A stretch of 64,000 nt of DNA from Microbacterium azadirachtae (GTDB lineage: Bacteria > Actinomycetota > Actinomycetes > Actinomycetales > Microbacteriaceae). A program made the translations under genes and the position numbers. Shown here in pieces: positions 7,978 through 16,414 of the stretch (position 1 is its first letter; every line of letters begins with the position of its first letter). The DNA lies in contig NZ_JYIX01000029.1 in assembly GCF_000956505.1 (NCBI RefSeq), forward strand, positions 1 through 64,000. The letters run 5' to 3'. The notes beneath the pieces are model-generated. The model worked only from the letters and a program-made list of their open reading frames with translations, ran no database searches and had not been told where the DNA came from.

Positions 7978-9231
7978 TCAGGCCATCGCGGCGGCGGCGG
8001 CCTCGTCCTCGGTGGTGGCGACGAGCTGGCCGCAGGCGCCGTCGATCTCCTTGCCGCGGGTGTCGCGGAGGGTCGTCGGGATGCCGGCGTCGTTGAGACG
8101 ACGGACGAACTCGTCCTGCACGTCCTTGTCCGACGCGGTCCAGATGGATCCGGGGGTCGGGTTCAGCGGGATCGGGTTCACGTGCACCCAGCCGCGGCCG
8201 CGGGCGTTGAGCTTCTCCGCGAGGAGGTCGGCGCGCCAGGGGTGGTCGTTCATGTCCTTGATCAGCGCGTACTCGATCGAGACGCGACGTCCCGTCTTCT
8301 CGAAGTACCGGCGGGCGGCGTCGAGCGCCTCGTCGACCTTCCACCGCGAGTTCACCGGGATGAGCTCGTCGCGGAGCTGGTCGTCGGGCGCGTGCAGGGA
8401 GAGCGCGAACGTGACGGGGATGTCCTCGTCGGCGAGCTTGTTGATCGCCGGGACCAGGCCGACCGTCGACACGGTGATGCCGCGGGCACTCATGCCGAGA
8501 CCTTCGGGCTGGGGCGCGACCATGACGCGCACCGCATCCATCACGCGCTTGTAGTTCGCGAGCGGCTCGCCCATCCCCATGAACACGATGTTCGAGACGC
8601 GCTCCATGGAGTGGTCGTCGGCCTTCTTGCCGCCGAGGCCCCCCTCTGTGATCAGGCGGTTGGCACGCACGATCTGCTCGACGATCTCGGCCGTCGACAT
8701 GTTGCGCGTGAGTCCGGCCTGCCCCGTGGCGCAGAACGGGCAGTTCATGCCGCAACCGGCCTGGCTCGACACGCACAGCGTGATGCGGCCCGGGTAGCGC
8801 ATGAGCACCGACTCGACGAGCGCGCCGTCGTGCAGACGCCAGAGGAACTTGATCGTGTCGCCGCGATCGGTCTCCAGGCGCCGCACCTCGGTGAGCAGTG
8901 GCGGCAGCATCCCCGCGACGAGCTCGTCGCGCTGGCCTGCGGGCAGATCCGTCATGTGCGCGGGATCCGAGGTGTAGTGCGTGAAGTAGTGCGTCGCGAG
9001 CTGCTTGGCGCGGAATCCGGGCAGGCCCAGCTCCTTGACCTTCTCGATGCGCTCGGGGGGCGTGAGGTCGGCGAGGTGCACCGGGGGCTTGCCCCGCTTG
9101 GGGCTGGCGAACTGCAGCAGCGGGCGCCCCTCGGCATCCTTCTTCTGCGTCCATCCTTCGGTGGCGGGGCGCACCTGGGCGGCGCGCGTCGCGGGCGCGC
9201 CGGAGCGGGCGGACGCAGGAGTCTCGGACAT
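7978..9231 (-). CDS. rlmN: Dual-specificity RNA methyltransferase RlmN
   Basis: 417 residues. This is a radical SAM enzyme that methylates C2 of A2503 in 23S rRNA and of A37 in some tRNAs. The iron-sulfur cluster motif [12 protein letters not shown] (CxxxCxxC) is near residue 165, the methyl-carrying cysteine is in the C-terminal region (DGACGQLVA), and [10 protein letters not shown] is the GGE-type SAM-binding motif. The N-terminal [11 protein letters not shown] block is also typical. The first 30 residues are a polar extension, longer than in E. coli. It is transcribed alone, divergent from the L7/L12-like protein gene. Confidence 0.95.
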   Translation of the reverse strand: MSETPASARSGAPATRAAQVRPATEGWTQKKDAEGRPLLQFASPKRGKPPVHLADLTPPERIEKVKELGLPGFRAKQLATHYFTHYTSDPAHMTDLPAGQRDELVAGMLPPLLTEVRRLETDRGDTIKFLWRLHDGALVESVLMRYPGRITLCVSSQAGCGMNCPFCATGQAGLTRNMSTAEIVEQIVRANRLITEGGLGGKKADDHSMERVSNIVFMGMGEPLANYKRVMDAVRVMVAPQPEGLGMSARGITVSTVGLVPAINKLADEDIPVTFALSLHAPDDQLRDELIPVNSRWKVDEALDAARRYFEKTGRRVSIEYALIKDMNDHPWRADLLAEKLNARGRGWVHVNPIPLNPTPGSIWTASDKDVQDEFVRRLNDAGIPTTLRDTRGKEIDGACGQLVATTEDEAAAAAMA

Positions 9232-9306
9232 GTCTTCCAGGGTAGAGCCTGCAAGGTGCGAAGGCGCTGGGCGCGGCCCGGCGGATCCGCCCCGTACGCT
9301 GGCGGC

Positions 9307-9903
9307 ATGGACCTCTGGATCTGGATCCTCCTCGCCGGCGTGATCGTCATCCTCTTCATCGTCATCGCCGTGACCCTGCGCGCGATCCGGCCGAAGGCGC
9401 CGGAGCCGCTGGGAACCACCCTCGCGACGCCATCAGCCGCCACGCCCGCCGCGCGGGCCGCAGCCGCCACGTCCGCCGCGGCCTCGACGCGCCGGGAGTC
9501 GCCGGCGACTCCCGGTCCGCTCGCCCCCTCCGTCATCGCGGAGATCGACGCGCTGGTCGCCGCCGATCAGAAGATCTCGGCGATCAAGGTGCTGCGCGAG
9601 CACTCCGGCCTCTCTCTGCGCGCGGCCAAGGACCAGATCGACGCCTGGATCCCGTCGGCACCCGGCACGATGAACTCGGCTCCCGTCTCGCTCACCCGCT
9701 CCGACTCCCGCCCTGCCGGAGCGCCCTCGTACGCCGGCGAGCTGTCCGCCTCCGAGGCGGTCGCGCACCTCGATCCGAACGTGCGCGCCGAGATCGGACG
9801 CCTCATCGCCGCGGAGCAGAAGATCGCGGCGATCAAGCTGCTGCGCGAGGCCACCGGCCTCGGTCTGAAGGACTCGAAGAACGCCGTCGAGTCCTGGCGC
9901 TGA
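9307..9903 (+). CDS. Membrane-anchored protein with two L7/L12 C-terminal-like domains
   Basis: 198 residues. Residues 4-28 form one transmembrane helix ([19 protein letters not shown]), followed by an Ala/Thr/Pro linker. Two repeats follow, at about 78-116 and 158-197, each of the form AEIxxLxAxxQKIxAIKxLREhxGLxLxxxKxxxexW. This resembles the helix-turn-helix end of the ribosomal protein bL12 C-terminal domain, the surface that recruits translation factors. The N-terminal dimerisation domain of bL12 is absent. Annotation pipelines sometimes call such proteins ribosomal L7/L12, but a membrane-tethered tandem copy is unlikely to be a stalk component. Function unknown. Confidence 0.75.
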   Translation: MDLWIWILLAGVIVILFIVIAVTLRAIRPKAPEPLGTTLATPSAATPAARAAAATSAAASTRRESPATPGPLAPSVIAEIDALVAADQKISAIKVLREHSGLSLRAAKDQIDAWIPSAPGTMNSAPVSLTRSDSRPAGAPSYAGELSASEAVAHLDPNVRAEIGRLIAAEQKIAAIKLLREATGLGLKDSKNAVESWR

Positions 9904-9912
9904 GTCCGCTTC

Positions 9913-10629
9913 TCAGACCCGGCGACGGATCACGATCCGGTTCTCGTCGGACGGATCCTGACGGTCGAACCAGACGTCGACCTCCTCGCCGTTCACGAGC
10001 GGGTTGCGCACGTCGATCGTCGCGGCGCGCTTGACCCAGCGCTGCTGCCCTGCGGCGTCGCGGAACGTATACGTGACGGCGGTGAGGATCCGGCTCGCGT
10101 CGTCGAAGTGCGTGTAGCCCTGATTCGTCACCGAGCCGGTGACCGGGGTCGTGGTGCGCACCAGCTCGTCGGCGGCGTCGAGGCGACGCGCCCTGCCGGC
10201 GCGCGCGACCAGCCCCAGCCCGAGGAGGGCGACCGCGGCGATCGCGAGCCCGAACGCCAGCGGATCGACGACCGGATCCTGCAGCAGTTCCGGCGGCAGC
10301 GCGACGACCGCGTGGCCGACGGTCGCACCGAGCACCGCGATACCGACCGCAGTGAGCCAGCCGGGCAGACGCGGATTGCGCGAGGCGACGCCGACCCAAA
10401 GACCGAGCGCGATCAGGAGCACGAAGAACGAGGCGATCGCCGCGATGATCGCGGCGACGTCCTGCTCCTGCGCGTCATCGGAGAAGCCCGTCGCAGCGCC
10501 GCGCGTGAGCGCCCATGCCAGGACGGCACCCGCACCGAGCAGGAGCAAGCCGGGGACGAGGAGACTCGCCCCGGTAGTCCGCCGGGGCGAATGCTCTCGC
10601 CATGCGGCGTCCGGATCGATCGTGCTCAT
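9913..10629 (-). CDS. DUF3592-type membrane protein
   Basis: 238 residues. Four hydrophobic segments lie at about 22-42, 58-80, 88-110 and 122-142, followed by a soluble C-terminal domain (residues 150-238) of beta character with TYTFRDAAGQQRWVKR and VDVWFDRQDPSDENRI. The latter resembles the DUF3592 ending in which a conversion-type beta domain closes with a phrase like VxYxPxxPxxxRI. It is convergent with the L7/L12-like gene, 9 bp between stops. Function unknown. Confidence 0.72.
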   Translation of the reverse strand: MSTIDPDAAWREHSPRRTTGASLLVPGLLLLGAGAVLAWALTRGAATGFSDDAQEQDVAAIIAAIASFFVLLIALGLWVGVASRNPRLPGWLTAVGIAVLGATVGHAVVALPPELLQDPVVDPLAFGLAIAAVALLGLGLVARAGRARRLDAADELVRTTTPVTGSVTNQGYTHFDDASRILTAVTYTFRDAAGQQRWVKRAATIDVRNPLVNGEEVDVWFDRQDPSDENRIVIRRRV

Positions 10630-10791
10630 GCCACGATCTCAGCACAGCGAGGCGCTTCTCCGCTCGATGTTTCTTCGCGCGGACTCGACAAGGGTTCTTC
10701 GCACGAACCCGCCGAGGGACCGGATCGCCGCTGCCCGGATCGAGCGACGCCGCCTCAGGAGATGCCCACCCTCGCGTGGTATACCATTTTC

Positions 10792-11616
10792 ATGCCCGAT
10801 ACCTCGCCTCCGCCGTGCGTCGCCCGCCCTCCGGACAGAGCGCCGCACCGGGAGGATCCCGCCCCGTTCCGGAAGCGCGCCGCCGGCGCGATCGCCGGGC
10901 TCGGCGTGACCGCACTCCTGCTCGCCGGCTGCGCGGCGGTCGCGCCGGAATCCACGCCGACCGTCACCAGCACGTCTCCCGCGGTGGCGAGCCCCTCCCC
11001 CGCATCCCCCAGAACCGAGGCCGAGATGACCGCTCTGAACTCCCGCCTGTTCGACGCCGCGACGGCCGGTGACGCTGCCGCCGTCCGCACCGCGATCACC
11101 GAGGGCGCCGACCTGGAGGCGCGTGGATCCGGCGGCATGACCGCCCTGATCGCCGCCACTAAGGGCAACCGGATCGACGCGGCCCTCGCGCTCATCGATG
11201 CCGGCGCCGACGTGAACGCCAAGGACGACATCGTCGACTCCGCGTACCTGTACGCGGGCGCGCGCGGGCACGACGAGATCCTGCGGGCGACGCTCGAGCA
11301 CGGCGCCGACCTGCGCAGCACGAACCGCTACGGCGGCACCGCACTGATCCCCGCCTCCGAGCGCGGCCACCTCAGCACCGTGAGGATCCTGCTCGCCGCG
11401 GGCGTGGATCCGAATCACGTCAACAACCTGAACTGGACGGCGCTGCATGAGGCGATCGTCCTGGGCGACGGCTCGCAGACGTACGTCGACATCGTGCGCA
11501 CCCTCATCGCCGGCGGCGCCGACGTGACGATCCGCGACGGCGACGGAGTGCTGCCACGCGACCTCGCCGCCTCGCACGGATACCGCGACATCGTCGCCGC
11601 GATCGACGAGGCCTGA
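10792..11616 (+). CDS. Ankyrin-repeat lipoprotein
   Basis: 274 residues. The N-terminus has a basic region, a hydrophobic stretch and the lipobox LLAGC at about residue 44, so it should be exported and lipid-anchored. After a Thr/Ser/Pro linker come about five ankyrin repeats (residues 85-274), recognisable by NSRLFDAATAGD, GGMTALIAATKGNRIDAALALIDAGADVNAKD, GGTALIPASERGHLSTVRILLAAGVDP and NWTALHEAI. Ankyrin repeats mediate protein binding; surface-exposed examples occur widely in Actinobacteria without defined roles. TATACC lies 9 bases before the ATG and may be a -10 for a nearly leaderless mRNA. Confidence 0.85.
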   Translation: MPDTSPPPCVARPPDRAPHREDPAPFRKRAAGAIAGLGVTALLLAGCAAVAPESTPTVTSTSPAVASPSPASPRTEAEMTALNSRLFDAATAGDAAAVRTAITEGADLEARGSGGMTALIAATKGNRIDAALALIDAGADVNAKDDIVDSAYLYAGARGHDEILRATLEHGADLRSTNRYGGTALIPASERGHLSTVRILLAAGVDPNHVNNLNWTALHEAIVLGDGSQTYVDIVRTLIAGGADVTIRDGDGVLPRDLAASHGYRDIVAAIDEA

Positions 11617-11654
11617 GGCCGGCCTGGAGCCCTCGCCGCCCGTCCCGACCCTGA

Positions 11655-11742
11655 CTTCGGGGCGCAGCCTCCCGTTTTGGGGCGCACCATCCCGGAAATA
11701 GCGGCAGGGACGCGCCCCAAAACGGGAGAAGCGCGCCCCAAA
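11655..11742. repeat. Four-box nested palindrome, family 2, copy a
   Basis: Inner arms CCCGTTTTGGGGCGC (11671-11685) and its exact complement at 11712-11726. Outer arms CTTCGGGGCGC (11655-11665) and GCGCCCCAAAG (ending 11742). The centre contains AATAGCGGCAG. Confidence 0.85.
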
Positions 11743-11763
11743 GCCGGGGGGAACCAGGATCCC

Positions 11764-11858
11764 CGGAACCGGAACCCGGAACCGGAACCGGAACCCGAAA
11801 CCGGAACCCGGAACCGGACCTGGCCCCGGCCCTGGCTCCGGCCCTGGCTCCGGCCCCG
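11764..11858. repeat. Simple repeat of GGAACC and GGCCCTGGCTCC units
   Basis: A run of GGAACC/GGAACCC units changes into CCGGCCCTGGCTCC units. It lies between two family 2 palindromes and has no coding sign. Confidence 0.8.
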
Positions 11859-11949
11859 GTTTTGGGGCGTCCTCTTCCGTTTTGGGGCGCACCACACCGG
11901 GAATCACCGGCGGGACGCGCCCCGAACGGCAGGGACGCGCCCCAAAACC
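11859..11949. repeat. Four-box nested palindrome, family 2, copy b
   Basis: Outer arms GGTTTTGGGGCGT (11859) and GCGCCCCAAAACC (ending 11949); inner arms CGTTTTGGGGCGC (11878) and GCGCCCCGAACGG (ending 11929). It lies directly 3' of the SDR gene at 11978. Confidence 0.85.
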
Positions 11950-11977
11950 AGGAGAAGCCCGAGAGGACCCGTCCGCC

Positions 11978-12835
11978 TCAGTCCAGGAAGATGTCCGGGA
12001 ACAGCTGGTCGTCGGGGGTACCGGGGACGGCGGCGTAGCCGGAGAAGTCCGTGATGCCCGCGGCCTCGAGCACGTCCTCCACGATCAGCGTCTGCCCGGT
12101 GTACTCGCGCGCCGGCTGTGCGAGCACCGCGTAGGCGGCGTCGGCGTACACCTCGGGCGTGCGGCTGACCTTCATCATCCGGTCGCCGCCGAGCGCGAAC
12201 TGCACCGCGGCCGTCGCGATCGTCGTGCGCGGCCACAGCGTGTTCGCGGCGATGCCGTCCTTCGCGAATTCAGCTGCGAGGCCGAGCGTCGCCATCGTCA
12301 TGCCGTACTTCGCGAGCGTGTAGCCGGTGTGCGCCCCGAGCCATCGCGGCGTGATGTTGAGCGGCGGCGACAGCGACAGGATGTGCGGGTTCGGGGCGTC
12401 CTTGAGCACCGGCACCGCGGCGCGGGACAGCATGAACGTGCCGCGCACGTTGACGTCCTGCATGAGGTCGTATTTCTTGGCGGCGAGGTCGAGGGATCCG
12501 GACAGGTCGATCACACTCGCGTTGTTGACGACGATGTCGATGCCGCCGAACTCGCCCTGCGTCTTCAGCACGGCCTCGGTCACGCTCTCGTCGTCGCGCA
12601 CGTCGCCGAGGATGGGCAGAGCCCGGCCGCCGGCCGCGCGGATCTGCTCGGCGGCGGTGTGGATCGTGCCCTCGAGCTTCGGATGCGGGGTGTCCGTCTT
12701 CGCCAACAGCGCGATGTTCGCGCCATCGGCGGCCGCGCGCAGGGCGATCGCGAGGCCGATGCCACGGCTGCCGCCGGACATCAGGATGGTCTTGCCCGCG
12801 AGGGGCCTGTCGGTGGTCAAGGCAGTCTCGGTCAT
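11978..12835 (-). CDS. SDR oxidoreductase, HSDL2-like
   Basis: 285 residues. GGSRGIGLAIALRAA is the NAD(P) loop, NNASVIDLSG follows the NNAG position, and catalytic Tyr/Lys are in GYTLAKYGMTMATLGLAAEF. LSLSPPLNITPRWLGAHTGYT is characteristic of the hydroxysteroid dehydrogenase-like 2 group, which in many bacteria works beside fatty-acid or CoA enzymes. It lies 48 bp downstream of a second SDR gene on the same strand, so the two are likely co-transcribed. The C-terminus (residues 255-285) is a short extension typical of this subgroup. Physiological substrate unknown. Confidence 0.85.
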   Translation of the reverse strand: MTETALTTDRPLAGKTILMSGGSRGIGLAIALRAAADGANIALLAKTDTPHPKLEGTIHTAAEQIRAAGGRALPILGDVRDDESVTEAVLKTQGEFGGIDIVVNNASVIDLSGSLDLAAKKYDLMQDVNVRGTFMLSRAAVPVLKDAPNPHILSLSPPLNITPRWLGAHTGYTLAKYGMTMATLGLAAEFAKDGIAANTLWPRTTIATAAVQFALGGDRMMKVSRTPEVYADAAYAVLAQPAREYTGQTLIVEDVLEAAGITDFSGYAAVPGTPDDQLFPDIFLD

Positions 12836-12883
12836 GTCTTCCTCGGGTTCGTGGCGGTCATCGAAGGGCGGATCCGGATCCGC

Positions 12884-13645
12884 TTACTTGGGCGCCATCC
12901 GGATCGCGCCGTCGAGACGGATCGTCTCGCCGTTCAGGTAGCCGTTCTCGACGATCTGCTGCACGAGCGAGGCGTACTCGTCGGGCCGGCCTAGGCGGGC
13001 CGGGTAGGGCACCTGCTCGCCGAGCGAGTCCTGCGCGGCCTGCGGCAGGCCCGCGAGCATCGGGGTCTCCATGATTCCGGGGGCGATCGTGCACACGCGG
13101 ATGCCGTAGCGGGCCAGCTCGCGCGCGATCGGCAGCGTCATCGCGTGCACGCCGCCCTTCGACGCCGAGTACGCGGGCTGTCCGATCTGACCGTCGAACG
13201 CCGCGACGCTCGCCGTGTTCACGATGACTCCGCGGTCGCCGCCGTCCAGGGGCTCGTTCTTCGAGATCACCGCGGAAGCCTGCGAAATCACGTTGAACGT
13301 GCCCACGAGATTGATCCGGACGATCCGCTCGAAGCCGGCGAGGTCGGCGGGGTTGCCGTCGCGGTCCAGCACCTTGGCGGGCGGGGCGATGCCGGCGCAG
13401 TTCACCACGATGCGCAGCGGCGCCGCGGCCTGGGCTGCGGCGACGGCTGCGGCGACCTCCGAGGGGTTCGTCACGTCGGCCGGGGCGAAGACGCCACCCA
13501 GTTCCTCCGCGATCTCCGCACCCTTCGAGCTCGGCAGGTCGATGATCGTGACGGTCGCACCGGCGGCGGCGAGGCGTCGTGCGGTGGCGAGGCCGAGCCC
13601 CGAGGCACCGCCGGTGACAAGGGCTCCGGATCCCTGGATCTGCAT
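12884..13645 (-). CDS. SDR oxidoreductase, 3-hydroxyacyl-CoA dehydrogenase type 2-like
   Basis: 253 residues with TGGASGLGLATA (nucleotide loop), NCAG, NTASVAAFDGQIGQPAYSASKGG (catalytic Ser, Tyr, Lys) and IAPGIMETPM. These match the HSD17B10/type 2 3-hydroxyacyl-CoA dehydrogenase group, which oxidises short branched or straight hydroxyacyl-CoAs with NAD. The start at 13645 has a strong AAAGGAGT at the right spacing. A perfect 14-bp palindrome lies just upstream of this SD, so the gene pair is probably repressor-controlled. It is first of the two-SDR unit. Confidence 0.87.
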   Translation of the reverse strand: MQIQGSGALVTGGASGLGLATARRLAAAGATVTIIDLPSSKGAEIAEELGGVFAPADVTNPSEVAAAVAAAQAAAPLRIVVNCAGIAPPAKVLDRDGNPADLAGFERIVRINLVGTFNVISQASAVISKNEPLDGGDRGVIVNTASVAAFDGQIGQPAYSASKGGVHAMTLPIARELARYGIRVCTIAPGIMETPMLAGLPQAAQDSLGEQVPYPARLGRPDEYASLVQQIVENGYLNGETIRLDGAIRMAPK

Positions 13646-13659
13646 TGCCCACTCCTTTC

Positions 13660-13673
13660 GAACAGCTCTGTTC
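13660..13673. promoter_or_regulatory. Perfect palindrome GAACAGCTCTGTTC, candidate operator
   Basis: A perfect 14-bp palindrome located 15-28 bases upstream of the SDR start at 13645, just before its SD. The position suits a repressor that blocks the two-SDR unit. No dedicated regulator gene is adjacent. Confidence 0.5.
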
Positions 13674-13996
13674 CGTGAGACGGCACGGCCACTTTCGAGG
13701 CCTGCGACTGAGTCTCAGCTTACGTGAGTCCGCGTCTCACCCCGCACGCACCGTGCGCCCGCACGGATCGGAGACCCGACGGCACGGACGGCGGGGATCG
13801 TCGTCGATGCGAGCCTACGGCCCCGCACCAGCGGATGTCACAGGATCCGCCCCTCGGCGGGCGGGGGATCCGAGTCACGGGAGAAGCGACCGAGGACATC
13901 AGGAGGCGGTTGTCAAGGCCCTGGCCGCGAGCGCCGTGATCGCGGACCCTGGGCCGAGACGATGCCCCGCAGAGGAGCTCAGCAGAGGAGAGACCG
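13674..13996. other. Intergenic region with promoter-like palindromes
   Basis: No convincing gene. GTGAGACG (13675) and CGTCTCAC (13733) form an inverted repeat around TGAGTCTCAGCTTACGTGAGTC, whose minus-strand reading gives a -10-like TAAGCT facing the SDR unit. Further right, GTCAAGGCCC at 13912 precedes the small plus-strand gene at 13997. Confidence 0.5.
13912..13923 (+). promoter_or_regulatory. GTCAAGGCCC box upstream of small gene
   Basis: The box TTGTCAAGGCCCTG ends about 75 bases before the start at 13997. Similar boxes occur upstream of the genes at 15913(-), 16120 and 16496. Function inferred from recurrence. Confidence 0.35.
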
Positions 13997-14191
13997 ATGA
14001 GCGAAATCGACGAGGGACCCCCGCCGAACGTGCATCACGCGGGCCCGGAGAGAACCGGGTACCGGCATGCGGCGAGCGCCCGGCGCCACGGTCCGGAGGA
14101 GTCGGATGACCCGTACGCGAAACCCGGTGAGGATCCGTACGGCAAGCGCGCCGCGGCGACGTCGTCGCGTCGGCCCGGTGAGCGGGGCTGA
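13997..14191 (+). CDS. Small hydrophilic protein, unknown function
   Basis: 64 residues, starting MSEIDEGPPPNVHHAGP. A well-placed GAGGAGAGACCG lies just before the ATG, and a GTCAAG-type box lies further upstream. The protein is charged, Pro/Gly/Arg-rich and lacks hydrophobic segments, so it is probably disordered; the phrase DPYAKPGEDPYGKRA is a small internal repeat. It is followed by a strong hairpin terminator. It falls in a cluster of very small genes, and a stress-related role is a guess from that context. Confidence 0.6.
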   Translation: MSEIDEGPPPNVHHAGPERTGYRHAASARRHGPEESDDPYAKPGEDPYGKRAAATSSRRPGERG

Positions 14192-14209
14192 CGGCCCCGG
14201 CGGCTCACC
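14177..14209. terminator. Bidirectional hairpin terminator
   Basis: GGTGAGC...GCTCACC arms enclose GGGGC...GGCCCC. It overlaps the stop of the gene at 13997 and lies just past the stop of the convergent gene at 14216. Confidence 0.6.
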
Positions 14210-14215
14210 CCGCCG

Positions 14216-14554
14216 TCACTGGATCTGACCGCTGTCGTCGACCTGCATCTCGTCGACCTGTGAAGGCTCGGGGATCAGCCGGAGACCCCCCGGCGTATTC
14301 GCCAGCTGGCTGAGCGCCTCGACCCAGAGCCGGTTCAGGGGCGGGCGGCGGCCGCCGTGGTAGGTGAAGACCATGGTGCACGAGGGGTGGATCCAGACGG
14401 AGGTGCGACCGTGCCCGATGCTCGGGTCGTCCTTCCAGGTGAAGTAGAACGGCTCCCCGCGGCGGAGCTTGTTGGCGACCACCATCTGCACGTGAGCCAG
14501 CGCGCGGTCGTCCAGATCCGCATGCGTCTGGCCCTCGTAGCTGAATCTGCCCAT
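14216..14554 (-). CDS. DUF7882 family protein
   Basis: 112 residues from the ATG at 14554, chosen because AAGGAG lies 10 bases before it; frames reaching 14596 lack a ribosome site. MGRFSYEG at the start, HVQMVVANKLRRGEPFYFTWKDD, GRTSVWIHPSCTMVFTYHG and a C-terminal LSQLANTPGGLRLIPEP match small proteins common in Microbacteriaceae (DUF7882, sometimes mislabelled as ATP-dependent DNA ligase). Several residues look like a compact alpha/beta fold. Function unknown; convergent with the preceding small gene. Confidence 0.8.
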   Translation of the reverse strand: MGRFSYEGQTHADLDDRALAHVQMVVANKLRRGEPFYFTWKDDPSIGHGRTSVWIHPSCTMVFTYHGGRRPPLNRLWVEALSQLANTPGGLRLIPEPSQVDEMQVDDSGQIQ

Positions 14555-14796
14555 CTCGTTCCGTCTCCTTGATCGTTCCCCGCGTATCGCCCTCACCCCA
14601 CATCATGGTCTGCGAAACTGCGCGGCGGGACCCCCTCGACGCGCATGGCTCGGGGATGATACGTCTGCACCGCCCGAACCGGAAGTCCCAGGCGCCACCA
14701 AGCACAGGCGCGTAGCGTTCGTGCCACGCGGAGCCTCAGGATCAGCACCTTGGACGCGGTGGTCTCTGACGTCCGCCGGTGAAGAAGGAGGAGATC

Positions 14797-15015
14797 ATGG
14801 TTCCCGAAATCCACCTGCTGCCCGAGGTCCACAAGTGGTGGCCCCACCTGTCCGCGCGCTCCAAGCAGCGACTGGAAGAACAGGACGACGGGGTCGTGCC
14901 CGACGACGTCCGCGAGGAGATCGAGCGGATCATCGGCGAGGCCGTGGATCCGTCGGCGCAGCTCAGCGACGGTGACCGCACGTTCATCCGCACGCGGCAG
15001 GAAATGGTGGACTGA
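14797..15015 (+). CDS. Small acidic protein, unknown function
   Basis: 72 residues from MVPEIHLLPE; AAGGAGGAGATC directly precedes this ATG, so it is preferred over the upstream in-frame ATG at 14779. Composition is charged and helical (WWPHLSARSKQRLEEQ, DVREEIERIIGEAV). There is no signal peptide or membrane segment. It is convergent with the stress-type SDR gene, 13 bp between stops. I do not recognise the family. Confidence 0.65.
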   Translation: MVPEIHLLPEVHKWWPHLSARSKQRLEEQDDGVVPDDVREEIERIIGEAVDPSAQLSDGDRTFIRTRQEMVD

Positions 15016-15028
15016 CGCCCGGTGCCGC

Positions 15029-15913
15029 TCAGAGGTGGCGCCCGCCCGTGACGGGGATGATGCCGCCCGAGACGTAGGACGCATCCTCGGAGGCGAGGAA
15101 GACGTATGCGCCCGCGAGCTCCGCAGGCTGCCCGGCGCAGCCGAGAGGAGTGTCCTCGCCGAAGGTCGGCAGCTTCCTCGGCCAGGCCGTCGCCGGGATG
15201 AGCGGCGTCCAGATGGGCCCGGGGGCGACGCCGTTGACGCGGATCCCGTGCGGTCCCTGCTGCTCGGCGAGCATCTGCACGAAGGCGACGAGGGCCGCTT
15301 TCGTGAGCGCGTAGTCGAACAGCCCTGGCGACGGGTCGTAGGCCTGGATCGACGTGGTCGCGATGATCGAGGATCCCGGCGACAGAAACGGCAGCGCGGC
15401 CTGCGCGAGCCAGAACGGAGCGTAGAGGTTGGTGTGCATGACCTTGTCGAACTCCTCCGGCGGGACGTCGTCGATCTCCCCCCTGCTGCGCTGATATCCG
15501 GCGTTCAGGACCAGGATGTCGAGCCCGTCGAGGCTCTCGGCGGCATCCGCGACCAGATCTGCGCATCCCTGTTCGTCCGTGAGGTCCCCCGGGAGCAGCA
15601 CCGCCTGTCGGCCGGCCCTGCGGATCCAGTCCGCGGTGTTCTCCGCGTCCGCCTGCTCTTCAGGCAGATAGCTGAGCGCCACATCCGCACCCTCCCGCGC
15701 GAACGCGATCGCCACGGCACGTCCGATCCCGGAATCGCCGCCGGTGACCAGCGCGTGCCGTGCGGGCAATCGGTCGGAGCCACGGTAGCTCTCCTCGCCG
15801 TGGTCCGGGCGCGGTTCCGTCTCCTCCAGCAGCCCTGGTTGGTCGTTCCCCGGATCCGGCGGGTCGGGCAACGGCGGGTACTTGGTGCGCGGGTCGGTCA
15901 TGCTGTAGCTCAT
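15029..15913 (-). CDS. SDR oxidoreductase of general-stress type (YhdF/GSP39-like)
   Basis: 294 residues from the ATG at 15913. A polar Pro-rich head of about 45 residues precedes the Rossmann domain: ALVTGGDSGIGRAVAIAFAREGADVALSYLPEEQ, LNAGYQ, TTSIQAYDPSPGLFDYALTKAA (catalytic Ser, Tyr, Lys) and GGIIPVTGGRHL. The head and the phrase VTGGDSGIGRA...SYLPEEQ are diagnostic of the B. subtilis YhdF/YdaD group, which is induced by general stress. A GTCAAGCCCC box and TAGCGT lie upstream on its own strand, shared in part with the small genes around it. Substrate unknown. Confidence 0.85.
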   Translation of the reverse strand: MSYSMTDPRTKYPPLPDPPDPGNDQPGLLEETEPRPDHGEESYRGSDRLPARHALVTGGDSGIGRAVAIAFAREGADVALSYLPEEQADAENTADWIRRAGRQAVLLPGDLTDEQGCADLVADAAESLDGLDILVLNAGYQRSRGEIDDVPPEEFDKVMHTNLYAPFWLAQAALPFLSPGSSIIATTSIQAYDPSPGLFDYALTKAALVAFVQMLAEQQGPHGIRVNGVAPGPIWTPLIPATAWPRKLPTFGEDTPLGCAGQPAELAGAYVFLASEDASYVSGGIIPVTGGRHL

Positions 15914-15953
15914 GCCGGGCACGCTAGACAGGGCGCACCGGACCGACGAGGGG

Positions 15954-15959
15954 CTTGAC
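15954..15959 (-). promoter_or_regulatory. GTCAAG box upstream of stress-type SDR
   Basis: On the minus strand GTCAAGCCCC is followed 32 bases later by CTAGCGTG, close to the spacing in front of the gene at 16496 (33 bases to CTACCGTG). TAGCGT is a possible -10. Confidence 0.4.
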
Positions 15960-16119
15960 GATCGCGATCGGGTTGTCTACGGGTGACGGCGACGCCGACA
16001 CAGCACGCCTCCTCGGTGCAGTGTGCGCGCCGCTGATAGACCTCCGCCGGCCGGGCTGTCAAGGGCCGTGACGCGGGTCGATGCAGGACTCATCCTCCTC
16101 CGTGGACGAGGGGAGTGAG

Positions 16120-16374
16120 ATGTCGATGACGACACCGGCCCGCTTCGAGATGCGCAGGCTCACGGAGAGCGAATGGCTGATCCTGGACGACGGCTTCGAC
16201 CGCAGCGACGCGCGGCACACGGTCGCCTGCGTGAGCCGGCTCTCGGCGGAACAGGTGGAGGTGATCTGGCTGCAGCCCGTGGCCGAGAGGATCCGCTACG
16301 ACTCGGTTGCGGACGTGCTGGAGGCCGTGCGCAGCGCGCCGCCGCAGCAACGGCGTGCGGGCGGGCCGGCGTGA
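16120..16374 (+). CDS. Small protein, unknown function
   Basis: 84 residues from MSMTTPARFE; GAGGGGAGTGAG immediately precedes this ATG, which decides the start. FEMRRLTESEWLILDDGFDRSDARHTVACVSRLSAEQVEVIWLQPVAERIRYDSVADVLEAVRS reads as a compact mixed alpha/beta fold without membrane segments. A GTCAAGGGCC box lies 62 bases upstream. Similar short proteins are found in Microbacteriaceae, but I cannot name a function. Confidence 0.68.
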   Translation: MSMTTPARFEMRRLTESEWLILDDGFDRSDARHTVACVSRLSAEQVEVIWLQPVAERIRYDSVADVLEAVRSAPPQQRRAGGPA

Positions 16375-16414
16375 ACCGCTGCGCACCGGGCCCTGCCATC
16401 CCGCACCCCTCGCC

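Noticed and set aside
11671..11742. Short peptides such as GRTIPEIAAGTRPKTG repeated in several intergenic regions
   Set aside because: They are frames through family 2 palindromes and recur only because the DNA repeats.
11655..11949. Family 2 palindromes as insertion sequences or MITEs
   Set aside because: No transposase, no consistent target-site duplication, and copies differ in box number; they are reported as repeats of unknown origin.
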